NCBI RefSeq assembly: GCF_002836945.1
Contig: NZ_NIJM01000002.1
Location: 62,001 to 126,000, forward strand
Reading direction: 5' to 3'
Source: Shewanella chilikensis
Lineage (GTDB): Bacteria > Pseudomonadota > Gammaproteobacteria > Enterobacterales > Shewanellaceae
DNA length: 64,000 bases
Position 1 is the stretch's first letter. The number at the start of each line of letters is the position of its first letter. The notes beneath the pieces are model-generated. The model worked only from the letters and a program-made list of their open reading frames with translations. It had not been told where the DNA came from and did not search any database. Position numbers and translations under genes: made by a program. Shown here in pieces: positions 54,442 to 62,890 of the stretch.

Positions 54442-54909
54442 ATGCACTCTTTCAGCAAACGCCCGGCTTCTCCTCACAGAGTGGCGAAAGTCATTTGGCT
54501 CCAAGGCAAACACATAAGCGTGACCTTGCTGCAAATTGCGGCTATCTGTTTGCTGGCATGGGCCACTCATGCCTTGGCCGCCGCTTTGCATTCTCCCATT
54601 CCCGGCAGTGTGCTTGGGATGCTGGTAGTGTTGTTGGCGCTCGGGCTCAAGCTTATACCGGAAAAGGCGTTGCAACTGGGAGCTGCCTGGTTGATTGGCG
54701 ATCTCTTGCTGTTTTTTATTCCACCGGTGATTTCAGTACTCAAGTATGAAACCCTGCTGGAGGAGTATGGTTTCAATATTATGTTGACCCTGGTGCTCGG
54801 CAGCGCTTCGGTATTGCTTGGAACCGGTTTTGTGGTGGATAGGGTGTTTCGCTTTGAGCGGCGCCTCAATTTGAAACGCCAACTGGCCAAGCATGGAGTG
54901 CAAGGGTAA
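54442..54909 (+). CDS. CidA/LrgA family holin-like protein
   Basis: 155 residues with four membrane spans (about 27-45, 53-69, 84-100 and 112-130). PGSVLGMLVVLLALGLKLIPE and GAAWLIGDLLLFFIPPVISVLKY are family signatures. The CidA/LrgA family has been tied to murein hydrolase control and to small-molecule export, such as pyruvate uptake in Bacillus PftAB. A 25-residue basic N-terminal extension precedes the first span. The lrgB-like gene starts 4 nt downstream. Confidence 0.88.
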   Translation: MHSFSKRPASPHRVAKVIWLQGKHISVTLLQIAAICLLAWATHALAAALHSPIPGSVLGMLVVLLALGLKLIPEKALQLGAAWLIGDLLLFFIPPVISVLKYETLLEEYGFNIMLTLVLGSASVLLGTGFVVDRVFRFERRLNLKRQLAKHGVQG

Positions 54910-54913
54910 CCCT

Positions 54914-55603
54914 ATGTCTCATACCTTGCTTGCTCTTTTGAGTCTGCTGATCACTCTTATCTGTTATTACGGCGCCAAGGCTTTATATCGCAGGCATCGT
55001 AGCTGGTGGTTGGCACCGATATTTTTGGCGCCTTTGGCCGTGCTGGCCGTGGTGCTGCTGTTGGCTATTCCGCTGCCGACCTATTTTGAGTACACCCATT
55101 GGCTGATGGCATTGCTGGCCCCGGCGACAATAGCTTTCGCAGTACCTATTTACCGCGAGCGCAAGTTGATCCGCCGTTATCCGATCACCATTAGCCTTGG
55201 GGTTATGGCCGGACTCATGTTGGGCTTGGTGTCATCCTGGTTGTTGGTCAAATTGGTGCCTTTGCCGAGCGAGCTGAGCCACAGCGTACTGGTGCGCTCA
55301 GTGTCGACGCCCTTTGCCATGGAGGCCACTGGTGCCTTCGGTGGCGTGCCGGAATTGACCGCCATGCTGGTGTTGCTCACCGGCGTGATAGGTATGTTGG
55401 TGTGTGAGCCGCTGTTTAAATTGGCGCGGATCAAGACCTCTCTTGGGAAAGGAGTGGCTCTCGGCGCTTCTGCCCATGGTGCCGGCGCCGCCAAAGCCAG
55501 CGAGTTTGGCCAGCAGGAAGGCGTGATTGCCAGCCTGACGATGATCTTTACCGGTATCGCCATGGTGCTTGGCGCGCCTTTGTTTGCGTTGATTTTTGTT
55601 TAA
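54914..55603 (+). CDS. LrgB/CidB family membrane protein
   Basis: 229 residues with six or seven spans. ATIAFAVPIYRERKLIRRYP, VSTPFAMEATGAFGGVPELTA and GASAHGAGAAKASEFGQQEG are conserved LrgB blocks. It works with the CidA/LrgA partner encoded just upstream. ATG 54914 follows AAGGG with a 7-nt gap; an in-frame ATG at 54893 overlaps lrgA and is less likely. Confidence 0.9.
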   Translation: MSHTLLALLSLLITLICYYGAKALYRRHRSWWLAPIFLAPLAVLAVVLLLAIPLPTYFEYTHWLMALLAPATIAFAVPIYRERKLIRRYPITISLGVMAGLMLGLVSSWLLVKLVPLPSELSHSVLVRSVSTPFAMEATGAFGGVPELTAMLVLLTGVIGMLVCEPLFKLARIKTSLGKGVALGASAHGAGAAKASEFGQQEGVIASLTMIFTGIAMVLGAPLFALIFV

Positions 55604-55698
55604 TTTAACCGATTTGGATTCAAGTAGATGACCTGACCACAAGGGTTACTGCCGTTTTTGAGTCTATCCATCACCCGATGGCCTTTTCTTGTGGTGAC

Positions 55699-55721
55699 CG
55701 CCTGCATCGTCAGGCGTTTTT
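55699..55721 (+). terminator. Terminator after lrgB
   Basis: CGCCTG-CATCGT-CAGGCG followed by TTTTT. Confidence 0.75.
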
Positions 55722-55754
55722 CCTGAGCCTCTCAGGTAATATGTTGCTTGATTT

Positions 55755-55782
55755 GCCGGTGCGCCCCACCGGCTTTTTTTTG
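55755..55782 (+). terminator. Second terminator after lrgB
   Basis: GCCGGTG/CACCGGC stem, short loop, then eight T residues. A further hairpin CCTGAG-CCT-CTCAGG lies between the two terminators at 55722-55736. Confidence 0.85.
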
Positions 55783-56327
55783 TCCTTTTTGTCTGTGAGA
55801 CTATCTTATCCAATCGCGCTCTGCGGGTTTTCTCCTGCTTGCTTTGGTGCTTCTGCAACCACTTCTCTATGGTTTATTTCAATGATTTTTTCAGTGGCGG
55901 CTTTTGTCGCTTGGGGGTTGAGTAAGCCGGAAAAGTCACTTTGATGACGAAATTAACAAGCAGGATCTGCAGTAAAAGGGCTAGTCATCTAATAAGCTCA
56001 CTGCCTTGGTTGTAGTTTCTGGTGATTAACTCTGATATTTCATTGTTTTTAGGTTTATTCACTGCAAAGTATTTTGTATATGCTGCCAACTTGTTGATGC
56101 ATTGTGCGATTGTAAACTCGGTATTCCATGGTGAATTTTTTTGGTAAAAATTAAAATCCTTATAAAACATTGCTTTGGGTTGGGCTTATGAATTTTAAAG
56201 CATGTTGCAAAGGCACTTTTTAAGCATTTTGCCATTGAATTTTTGAGTAGCATGTTTCACTATCCCTTCCAAGAGCGAACAGGGAAGATAGTTGTGCATC
56301 AGGAACGATGCCAAATTGGAACGTACA

Positions 56328-57581
56328 ATGGCGATACTCAAATCTCTTTCCGGACGGATCTTTATGGGTCTGTTCAGCGGCCTGTTGTTGGGCTCTTTGG
56401 TGCAATATGGGCTGGGACATATCGGCTTCTTTTCCGGCACTCTGGTCGAGGTAGCCACTGCGGCAGGCACCATGTTTGTTAATATGATCATGATGCTGGT
56501 GATGCCGCTGGTGTTTGTCAGCATAGTCTGCGGTGTCTGCGAATTGCAGGACCTCAAGAGCTTTGGCCGCTTGGGCGGCAAGACCTTCAGCTTCTATATC
56601 ATCAATACTCTGGTCGCCATCCTGGCGGCGGTATGTGTGTCGTTATTGCTGCAGCCCGGTGTCGGAGTGGATATGAGTGGTGGCCAGGATGTGGCCATTA
56701 CCGCGACCGAATTGCCCAATTTGATCAGCCTGATTGTCGGCATAGTGCCCAGTAACCCTGTCGATGCCTTTATGTCGGGCAACATGTTGCAGGTGATCTT
56801 TATGGCGCTGCTGCTTGGCGGAGTTATCAAGTCGCTGGATGAAGCCGGCAGCGCAGCGGTTAGAGGCTTTCAAGTCGCCAATGGGATCATGATGAAGCTC
56901 ATCATGACTGTGATGCAGCTGGCGCCATTTGGGGTGTTTGCGCTGATGTTCAAACTGGGGGCCACTCTGGAAGCCAAAGTCTTTCTCAGTGTGCTGGGTT
57001 ATATGGCCATCATTTTGACTATGTTGCTGCTGTGGATTTTCATTGTTTATCCTCTGGCTGTGGCTGTGTTTACCCCGGTCAGCGCCAAGAGTTTTCGTGC
57101 CAAGACCCAAGAGCAGATCCTGTTTTCTCTGTCGACTGCCAGCTCCAATGCGACTATCCCGGTGACTATGCGAACCTTGACCGAAAAGCTCGGGGTCAAT
57201 AAGGCGGTCGCCGGGTTCGGTGTGCCTCTGGGGGCCACTATGAATATGGGCGGCGTGTCGATTTATATCACTATCGCCATCTTCTTTGTTGCCAACGCCT
57301 TTGGTCAGCCAATCTCCAGCGAACAGCTGCCAACTCTGATATTCAGTATCTTTTTGCTGTCGGTGGGCGCCGGCGGTGTTCCCGGCGGCGGTATGGTGAT
57401 GATAGGTGTGCTAATCCATCAACTGGGCTTACCCGTGGAAGCTTTTGCTATAGTGGCGGCGCTGGACAGAATCATAGATATGGTGCTGACCTCCTGCAAT
57501 GTGGTGGGCGATGCTGCAGTACTGACCATAGTGGATCAAACTGAGAAAGGACATCAGACAGAGGCGGTTAACGCCTTATAG
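56328..57581 (+). CDS. Na+/H+:dicarboxylate or amino acid symporter (DAACS/SDF family)
   Basis: 417 residues, eight spans plus two hairpin loops as in GltPh. Key motifs: the serine-rich loop SLSTASSNATIPVTM (HP1), the NMGG motif in TM7 (GATMNMGGVS), GAGGVPGGGMVMIG (HP2) and DRIIDMVLTSCNVVGDA in TM8 with the substrate-binding Asp and Asn. Whether it carries glutamate, C4-dicarboxylates or serine/threonine cannot be told by eye. ATG 56328 (MAILKSLSGR) is preferred; the frame extends to 56292. It lies alone after an AT-rich gap. Confidence 0.9.
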   Translation: MAILKSLSGRIFMGLFSGLLLGSLVQYGLGHIGFFSGTLVEVATAAGTMFVNMIMMLVMPLVFVSIVCGVCELQDLKSFGRLGGKTFSFYIINTLVAILAAVCVSLLLQPGVGVDMSGGQDVAITATELPNLISLIVGIVPSNPVDAFMSGNMLQVIFMALLLGGVIKSLDEAGSAAVRGFQVANGIMMKLIMTVMQLAPFGVFALMFKLGATLEAKVFLSVLGYMAIILTMLLLWIFIVYPLAVAVFTPVSAKSFRAKTQEQILFSLSTASSNATIPVTMRTLTEKLGVNKAVAGFGVPLGATMNMGGVSIYITIAIFFVANAFGQPISSEQLPTLIFSIFLLSVGAGGVPGGGMVMIGVLIHQLGLPVEAFAIVAALDRIIDMVLTSCNVVGDAAVLTIVDQTEKGHQTEAVNAL

Positions 57582-57636
57582 AAAATCCGGCTATTTATCT
57601 AATGTCGGTCAGTTAAGCGAACAACAATGGAATTAA

Positions 57637-57676
57637 GGGCTTCAGAGAGATTTTTAAGAAATCCTCCAGAAGCCCT
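57637..57676 (+). terminator. Long imperfect hairpin after the symporter gene
   Basis: AGGGCTTC / GAAGCCCT outer arms with a partly paired interior. There is no T run next to it, so its role as a terminator is uncertain. Confidence 0.4.
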
Positions 57677-57782
57677 CGTTGTAACTATAGTTTGCGGGAT
57701 AAACCGTAATTTTGTTTTTTTAGGGAAATCTTGAATAAAATACGGCTGATTATTTGAAAAAGTGGCTAATTAATCGGGGCGG

Positions 57783-58247
57783 CTAGTTGCCGGACTTTTT
57801 ATATGGCTGACAGCAGGATTTGAGCTGTGCCAGTCGGGTTTGAAAATCACTCATCTGGATAACCGATGAGAAAGAGCCTCCTGAGCGAAACGAGATCACC
57901 TCAAGTGATACAGGATCACTATGGAGAGAGGTCAGTTCGGCCCAGAGATCTTTATCTGGGCAGGCTTGGGTGGTGAGTGTCGTTAATGAGCTCATGCTGT
58001 CCAGTTGCAGGGTTTCGCCATCTGCGGTTCTTAACACCAGCACACTGGGATCTTGGCTGTAGGCAAAAGGTTGAGGCACCTTCACTATCAATCTAGGTTG
58101 TGGTTGCTCCACCGAGCATTGTACTTGCAGTTGAGTTGCATCTTGGTGGAAGGATATCTCGTGGAAATGTTTTTCATTCCCCAAACATTGAAATGCCATC
58201 AAAGCCAACGCGCTTAGCAGAGGTACAGACGGCAGTAACTTATTCAT
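57783..58247 (-). CDS. Unknown exported protein (154 residues)
   Basis: A signal peptide (1-23) precedes a beta-rich mature part (IVKVPQPFAYSQDPSVLVLRTAD, VSLEVISFRSGGSFSSVIQMSDF in parts). Six cysteines by eye include one near 49, one in QACPDKD and an adjacent pair in LKSCCQPYKKSGN at the very end. No family is recognised. AGGAG sits 5 nt before ATG 58247. Two tandem 18-bp repeats (58265-58300) lie directly upstream and may bind a regulator. It stands alone between the symporter and ppa. Confidence 0.7.
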   Translation of the reverse strand: MNKLLPSVPLLSALALMAFQCLGNEKHFHEISFHQDATQLQVQCSVEQPQPRLIVKVPQPFAYSQDPSVLVLRTADGETLQLDSMSSLTTLTTQACPDKDLWAELTSLHSDPVSLEVISFRSGGSFSSVIQMSDFQTRLAQLKSCCQPYKKSGN

Positions 58248-58264
58248 AGTGTCTCCTGGAAAGG

Positions 58265-58300
58265 TTAACTAACAGCGTCAAATTAACTAACTTTGTCAAA
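58265..58300 (-). repeat. Tandem 18-bp direct repeat ahead of the exported gene
   Basis: TTAACTAAC-NNN-GTCAAA occurs twice head to tail (58265-58282, 58283-58300), identical except for the 3-nt spacer. On the transcribed strand each unit begins TTTGAC, close to a -35 hexamer, 18-53 nt from the start codon. Likely a regulator site. Confidence 0.6.
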
Positions 58301-58581
58301 AGCTTGGCGATTTTATGGCAGAGGTTGTTTTTTGGGTAATTATGATTGTTTTTTTGCCTGTGACTTCTCATTTGCGTGACTTTAGGTTTGCATGCTTTAC
58401 CATATGTGGTATTTGCCCCTTTACCCTGTTTGAAACCCATTGTCTGAAGTCTGGAAGTTTGGTTTTGAGAAACAGTTTCCAGTGAGGGTCATAAAGTGGG
58501 CCAAAGCTGGATTGGAATAGGGGTGAAGACTAGGGAGCTGCGAGCCTTGATATGCGGGGGACTCTTCCTGGTAACCAACTT

Positions 58582-58609
58582 AAACCTATGCACTTAAACT
58601 CATGCACTT
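58582..58609 (+). repeat. Tandem 14-bp direct repeat
   Basis: AAACCTATGCACTT (58582-58595) is followed directly by AAACTCATGCACTT (58596-58609), 12 of 14 bases identical. The significance is unknown. Confidence 0.5.
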
Positions 58610-58628
58610 GAAGTTGTGAAATGCCAAT

Positions 58629-58656
58629 AAAAAAGCCAGCGGTTGGCTGGCTTTTA
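58629..58656 (-). terminator. Terminator of ppa
   Basis: aaaagccagc / gctggctttt, a 10-bp stem with a short loop, A-rich on the left, 25 nt after the ppa stop. Confidence 0.88.
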
Positions 58657-58682
58657 TGCTTATCCTCGGGTTACAGGGCAAC

Positions 58683-59210
58683 TTAGCCTTTGTAACGCTC
58701 GGCGCTTGACAGGATTTCGGCGCGGGCGGCTTCGGCATCTTCCCAGCCATCAACTTTAACCCACTTGCCGGATTCCAGATCCTTGTAGTGTTCGAAGAAC
58801 TGTTTGATCTGGGCTTTCAGCAGCTCAGGCAGATCGTTCACATCCTGGATATGACCGTATTCCTTGGAGATCTTCTCGTGTGGTACGGCAACAATCTTGG
58901 CATCTTCACCTGACTCGTCGGTCATTTTCAGTACGCCAACTGGACGACAACGGATAACGCTGCCTGGCTGCAGTGGGTACTGGGTAGGAACCAGCACGTC
59001 TACCGGATCACCATCCAAGCTCAGAGTTTGGTTCACATAGCCGTAGTTGCAAGGATAGAACATAGGCGCAGTCATCATGCGATCCACAAACAAGGCACCT
59101 GTGTCCTTGTCCACTTCATACTTGATAGGGTCGTGGTTTTGTGGGATTTCGATGATCACGTAGATGTCATCTGGCAGGGATTTGCCCGCAGGCACTGCAT
59201 TTAAGCTCAT
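58683..59210 (-). CDS. ppa: Inorganic pyrophosphatase, family I
   Basis: Hydrolyses pyrophosphate and pulls biosynthetic reactions forward. 175 residues (E. coli Ppa 176) with the signature DGDPVDVLV and the surrounding Asp residues that bind magnesium, [18 protein letters not shown], and [20 protein letters not shown] with [11 protein letters not shown] at the end (landmarks only). Monocistronic, with a strong promoter and terminator. Confidence 0.97.
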   Translation of the reverse strand: MSLNAVPAGKSLPDDIYVIIEIPQNHDPIKYEVDKDTGALFVDRMMTAPMFYPCNYGYVNQTLSLDGDPVDVLVPTQYPLQPGSVIRCRPVGVLKMTDESGEDAKIVAVPHEKISKEYGHIQDVNDLPELLKAQIKQFFEHYKDLESGKWVKVDGWEDAEAARAEILSSAERYKG

Positions 59211-59274
59211 GGAAGTATCCTTAGACTGTGTATAAATCTATTTCAGGTCCAGCCTGAAGTTCAGTGTGGCGCGT

Positions 59275-59302
59275 ATTATAGCGCGATTTGACGGCTTGCC
59301 AA
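59275..59302 (-). promoter_or_regulatory. Sigma-70 promoter of ppa
   Basis: On the minus strand: -35 TTGGCA (59302-59297), 16-nt spacer, -10 TATAAT (59280-59275). The -10 is flanked by an inverted GCGCG/CGCGC pair. Confidence 0.75.
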
Positions 59303-59386
59303 TGAAAGGCCGCGGTCTTAAGACTAATTGCCAACAGTTCATCTAAGGCTATCTGTCTCAGGCCTTGGATTGTACCGTCAATTCAA

Positions 59387-59406
59387 GGCTGCCGACCCCG
59401 GCAGCC
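59387..59406 (-). terminator. Possible terminator of fbp
   Basis: GGCTGCC-GACCCC-GGCAGCC, a perfect 7-bp stem just past the fbp stop. The following TTGAATTG is a weak T run. Confidence 0.5.
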
Positions 59407-59417
59407 CCAAGCGGCGT

Positions 59418-60407
59418 TTAGAGTTCAGGCTCGCCGCTGTAATCCTGCTGATGGTACTCGAGGCAGGCATCGACTTCATTGGCCGAGCCCAGAATGACAG
59501 CTACCCGCTGGTGAATTTGCTCTGGCTGAATGTCGAGAATGCGCTGATAACCTGTGCTGGCCTTGCCGCCGGCCTGTTCAACCAGCAATGCCATAGGGTT
59601 GGCTTCGTACATCAGTCTCAGCTTGTAGGGCTTATCCGGGTTCTTGTTGTCAGTTGGGTAGGTAAAGATGCCGCCGCGGCTCAATACTCTGTGCACATCG
59701 CCTACCATGGCGGCAATCCAGCGCATGTTGAACGACTTCTCTCTCGGGCCGATTTTGCCGAGCAGCAGATCGGCAATATAGGTCTGCATCGGTGCTTCCC
59801 AGAATCTCTGGTTGGACATATTGATGGCGAACTCGGCGGTGTCTTTGGGAATGCTTACCGCTTCATTGGTCAACAGATACTCGCCGGTTTCCGGATTCAG
59901 GGTAAAGAGTTGTACCCCTTGGCCTGTGGTCAGGGCCAGCATGGTTGATGGGCCATAGAGCACATAGGCTGCCGCCAGTTGCTCGCTGCCTTTTTGCAGG
60001 AAACTCTGCTCGCTGATCTCCCCTTCGGGTGCCGGCAGTACAGAAAAAATGGTGCCCACCAGTGAGTTGATGTCTATGTTGGAAGAGCCGTCCAGTGGGT
60101 CGAAACATACCAGAAACTCACCGCTGTCACCGACTTCAACAATATGATCTTCCTCTTCCGATGCCAGGGCGCGCACTGTGTTTTCGGCCTTGAGGGCATC
60201 TTTGAGCATCTCGTTGGTGATCACATCCAGTTTCTTTTGGGTTTCACCCTGAACGTTTTCCTGGGTGGTGGCGCCCAGCACACCGGCCAGTGCGCCGTGT
60301 CTTACCGCTTGGCTGATGGCGACTGAGCTTTGGGCCAGAGTGAGAAGTAATTGGGATAGGGCTGGGTTGACAGCCTGTTGTTTGAGGGTTTGGGCCAGAG
60401 TCTGCAT
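59418..60407 (-). CDS. fbp: Fructose-1,6-bisphosphatase class I
   Basis: Gluconeogenic step from fructose 1,6-bisphosphate to fructose 6-phosphate. 329 residues (E. coli Fbp 332). The metal-binding block [21 protein letters not shown] (about 110-130, in part) and the C-terminal region [13 protein letters not shown] are conserved. It is divergent from the dipeptidyl peptidase gene and separated from ppa by 207 nt, so the two phosphate enzymes lie near each other but are not one operon. Confidence 0.96.
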   Translation of the reverse strand: MQTLAQTLKQQAVNPALSQLLLTLAQSSVAISQAVRHGALAGVLGATTQENVQGETQKKLDVITNEMLKDALKAENTVRALASEEEDHIVEVGDSGEFLVCFDPLDGSSNIDINSLVGTIFSVLPAPEGEISEQSFLQKGSEQLAAAYVLYGPSTMLALTTGQGVQLFTLNPETGEYLLTNEAVSIPKDTAEFAINMSNQRFWEAPMQTYIADLLLGKIGPREKSFNMRWIAAMVGDVHRVLSRGGIFTYPTDNKNPDKPYKLRLMYEANPMALLVEQAGGKASTGYQRILDIQPEQIHQRVAVILGSANEVDACLEYHQQDYSGEPEL

Positions 60408-60590
60408 CTTGTTTCCTTAAAAGAGGTCTGAGCTTTTTCTGGGACAGGATCATAACCGAGAACCGGCGATATTTCAGCGGCCAATTGCACGGGTTTGCCG
60501 ATCCCTTGTCAATTGGGGCAGAATGAGGGCTGTTTTTTGGGCTGTGGCCGGATGCCGTGGCTCTTGTCTCTTATAATTCCGGAAATAATA

Positions 60591-62828
60591 ATGAAAAAAA
60601 CTTGGATGGCTTCGGCGCTTATGGCGATACCTCTGACACTGGCCAGCGGCCACTCCTTCGCTCTGGAAGGTGGCAAAACCCCTTTAACGGTTGAGCGCCT
60701 CTATTCTTCACCGGCACTGGCCGGTGCCAGCCCCCGAGGGCTGAAACTCTCTCCCGACGGCAAGCGGGTCACTTATCTTGCCGGCCGTAAAGACAATCAA
60801 TATTTCTACGATCTTTGGCAAATGGATGTCGCCACCGGCCAGGTCAGTCTGCTGCTGGATGCCTCCAGGCTTGAAGCCGGTGAACTTTCCGATGAAGAGA
60901 AGGCCCGCCGCGAGCGGCAGCGAGTGTATGGCCAGGGGATCATGGAATACTTCTGGGCCGACGACAGCCAGGCACTGCTGATCCCGGCGGCCGGCAAGCT
61001 CTACTACTTCAGCCTGGCCGATGCCAAGGTGACTCTGCTGCCCACTGGGGACGCCTTTGCCACAGATGCCAAGCTGTCGCCCAAGGGCAATTTTGTCTCC
61101 TTTGTGGCCGAACAAAACCTCTATGTACTCCAGCTGAAAGACCATAAGCTCACGGCGCTGACCCAGGATGGCGGCGGGGCCATCAAGAACGCCATGGCCG
61201 AGTTTGTGGCTCAGGAAGAGATGGACCGTATGACAGGTTACTGGTGGGCGCCGGATGAATCGGCTATCGCCTATACCCGCATCGATGAGTCGGGTGTGGA
61301 GCTGGTGACCCGCAATGAGATCTATGCCGATGGCATTAAGCTGACCGAGCAGCGTTATCCCTATGCCGGTAAGCCCAATGTTGAGATTGCCCTGGGGGTG
61401 GTGTCGCTGGCGTCCGGGAAGACCCAATGGATGGATCTCGGCAGTGAGAAAGATATCTATCTGCCGCGGGTGAAATGGCTGCCGGACAGCAAGCACTTGT
61501 CGTTCCAGTGGCAGAATCGCAGTCAGCAGCAGTTGGATCTGCGCCAGGTAGACAGCCGCGAGGGCAAAGGCGCTGTGACTCTGGTATCCGAGCGCAGCGA
61601 TGCCTGGGTTAACCTCAACCACGATCTCTATTTTCTTAAGCAGCAGCCCGGCTTTATCTGGGCATCCGAGCGTGATGGTTTCAACCATATCTATCTGTTT
61701 GATGACAAGGGTAAGGTCAAGCGGCAACTGACTCAGGGGAAATGGGTGGTCGACGAGATAGAACACCTAGATGAAAAGCAGGGCTGGGTTTATTTCAGTG
61801 GTCGTAAAGACAGTGTGGTCGAGCGCCATTTGTATCGGGTCAGCCTCAATGGCGGTGAGATAGAGCGCATCAGCCGGCGTGGCGGCATGCATAACGCCGT
61901 GTTTGCCGACAAGGAATCTGTTTACCTCGACTATTTTAACAGCCTATCGCAGCCTCCCCAGGTGAGTCTGCACAACCAAAGCGGTGAGCATCTGGCTTGG
62001 GTGGAAGAGAACGCCGTCAAGGCCGGACACCCTCTGTATGACTATGCCGGGCTGTGGCAGTTGCCCGAGTTTGGCACCCTCAAGGCCAAAGATGGCAAGG
62101 CGCTGCAATACCGCCTGTTCAAGCCGGTGAATTTTGACAGCAAGGCCAAATACCCCGTGGTGGTGCGGGTTTACGGTGGGCCTCATGCCCAGTTGGTGGT
62201 CAATAGCTGGAGTGAGCAGGATTACTACACCCAATATCTGTTGCAGCAGGGCTTTGCCGTGTTCCAGCTGGATAACCGGGGCTCGGCGCATAGAGGCACG
62301 GCTTTCGAGCAGGTGATCTACCGCCATCTTGGTGAGGCCGAAGTGGAAGATCAGAAGACAGGTGTCGATTTCCTGCGGACTCTGCCCTGGGTCAAGGCCG
62401 ACAGCATCGCCATCTATGGTCACAGCTATGGCGGCTATATGGCGCTGATGAGCCTGTTCAAGGCGCCTGACTACTTCAAGGCGGCCATCAGTGGCGCCCC
62501 TGTAACCGACTGGGCCCTGTACGACACCCACTACACCGAACGCTACCTCGGCCATCCTGACGACAACGCCCGGGGCTACGAGGCCAGCAGTGTCTTCCCC
62601 TATGTGAGCGAGTATGGTTCAGGCTTGCTGATGTATCACGGCATGGCCGATGACAATGTATTGTTTGAGAATAGCACCCGGGTTTACAAGGCGCTGCAGG
62701 ATGAAGGCAAGTTGTTCCGCATGATAGATTACCCCGGCTCCAAGCACTCGATGCGGGGCGATAAGGTGCGCACCCATTTGTACCGCTCGCTGACCGACTT
62801 CCTCGAGACAGAGTTGAAAGGTAACTGA
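60591..62828 (+). CDS. Exported dipeptidyl peptidase IV-like serine peptidase (S9B)
   Basis: 745 residues with a signal peptide (1-22). An N-terminal beta-propeller (about 40-490) carries FVAQEEMDRMTGYWWAPDES, the S9B region whose Glu pair anchors the substrate amino terminus (EE in AQEEMDR). The C-terminal alpha/beta hydrolase has nucleophile S612 in GHSYGGYM, the Asp in HGMADDNVLF and His in PGSKHSMRG. It removes dipeptides, typically after Pro or Ala, from peptides in the periplasm or outside. ATG 60591 follows GGAAATAATA; a longer frame from 60495 lacks a signal peptide start. Confidence 0.93.
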   Translation: MKKTWMASALMAIPLTLASGHSFALEGGKTPLTVERLYSSPALAGASPRGLKLSPDGKRVTYLAGRKDNQYFYDLWQMDVATGQVSLLLDASRLEAGELSDEEKARRERQRVYGQGIMEYFWADDSQALLIPAAGKLYYFSLADAKVTLLPTGDAFATDAKLSPKGNFVSFVAEQNLYVLQLKDHKLTALTQDGGGAIKNAMAEFVAQEEMDRMTGYWWAPDESAIAYTRIDESGVELVTRNEIYADGIKLTEQRYPYAGKPNVEIALGVVSLASGKTQWMDLGSEKDIYLPRVKWLPDSKHLSFQWQNRSQQQLDLRQVDSREGKGAVTLVSERSDAWVNLNHDLYFLKQQPGFIWASERDGFNHIYLFDDKGKVKRQLTQGKWVVDEIEHLDEKQGWVYFSGRKDSVVERHLYRVSLNGGEIERISRRGGMHNAVFADKESVYLDYFNSLSQPPQVSLHNQSGEHLAWVEENAVKAGHPLYDYAGLWQLPEFGTLKAKDGKALQYRLFKPVNFDSKAKYPVVVRVYGGPHAQLVVNSWSEQDYYTQYLLQQGFAVFQLDNRGSAHRGTAFEQVIYRHLGEAEVEDQKTGVDFLRTLPWVKADSIAIYGHSYGGYMALMSLFKAPDYFKAAISGAPVTDWALYDTHYTERYLGHPDDNARGYEASSVFPYVSEYGSGLLMYHGMADDNVLFENSTRVYKALQDEGKLFRMIDYPGSKHSMRGDKVRTHLYRSLTDFLETELKGN

Positions 62829-62862
62829 GCCGGTAAGCTGAAGTTATCTGGTAGCTGAAAAT

Positions 62863-62890
62863 GCCGCGCCTCATATGGCGCGGCTTTTTA
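62863..62890 (+). terminator. Terminator of the dipeptidyl peptidase gene
   Basis: GCCGCGCC / GGCGCGGC, an 8-bp stem with a 6-nt loop and TTTTTA after it. It overlaps the stop codon of the convergent antiporter gene. Confidence 0.88.

Larger units (their letters stand above)
55604..56327. other. 720-nt gap with stacked hairpins and AT-rich DNA
   Basis: The first part carries three hairpins in a row (55699-55721, 55722-55736, 55755-55781), the first and last with T runs. An 88-codon plus-strand frame across them (55678-55944) is unlikely to be a gene. The second part (55945-56327) is markedly AT-rich and holds a 61-codon minus-strand frame (55985-56170, beginning MFYKDFNFYQKNSPWNTEFT) with no ribosome site. 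I recognise no family in it. Confidence 0.45.
58248..58628. other. Gene-free region upstream of the exported protein gene
   Basis: Contains the tandem 18-bp repeat at 58265-58300 and a 14-bp tandem repeat at 58582-58609. A 66-codon minus-strand frame (58240-58440) overlaps the exported gene start and shows no coding signs. Confidence 0.45.

Noticed and set aside
55678..55944. 88-codon plus-strand frame
   Set aside because: Runs through two T-run terminators and a further hairpin; no ribosome site.
55985..56170. 61-codon AT-rich minus-strand frame as a gene
   Set aside because: AT-rich DNA, no ribosome site and no family; cannot be supported as coding.
58240..58440. 66-codon minus-strand frame
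   Set aside because: Overlaps the start of the exported protein gene and its promoter repeats; composition is that of AT-rich intergenic DNA.
60708..61766. 352-codon minus-strand frame
   Set aside because: Antisense to the dipeptidyl peptidase propeller; no domain features.
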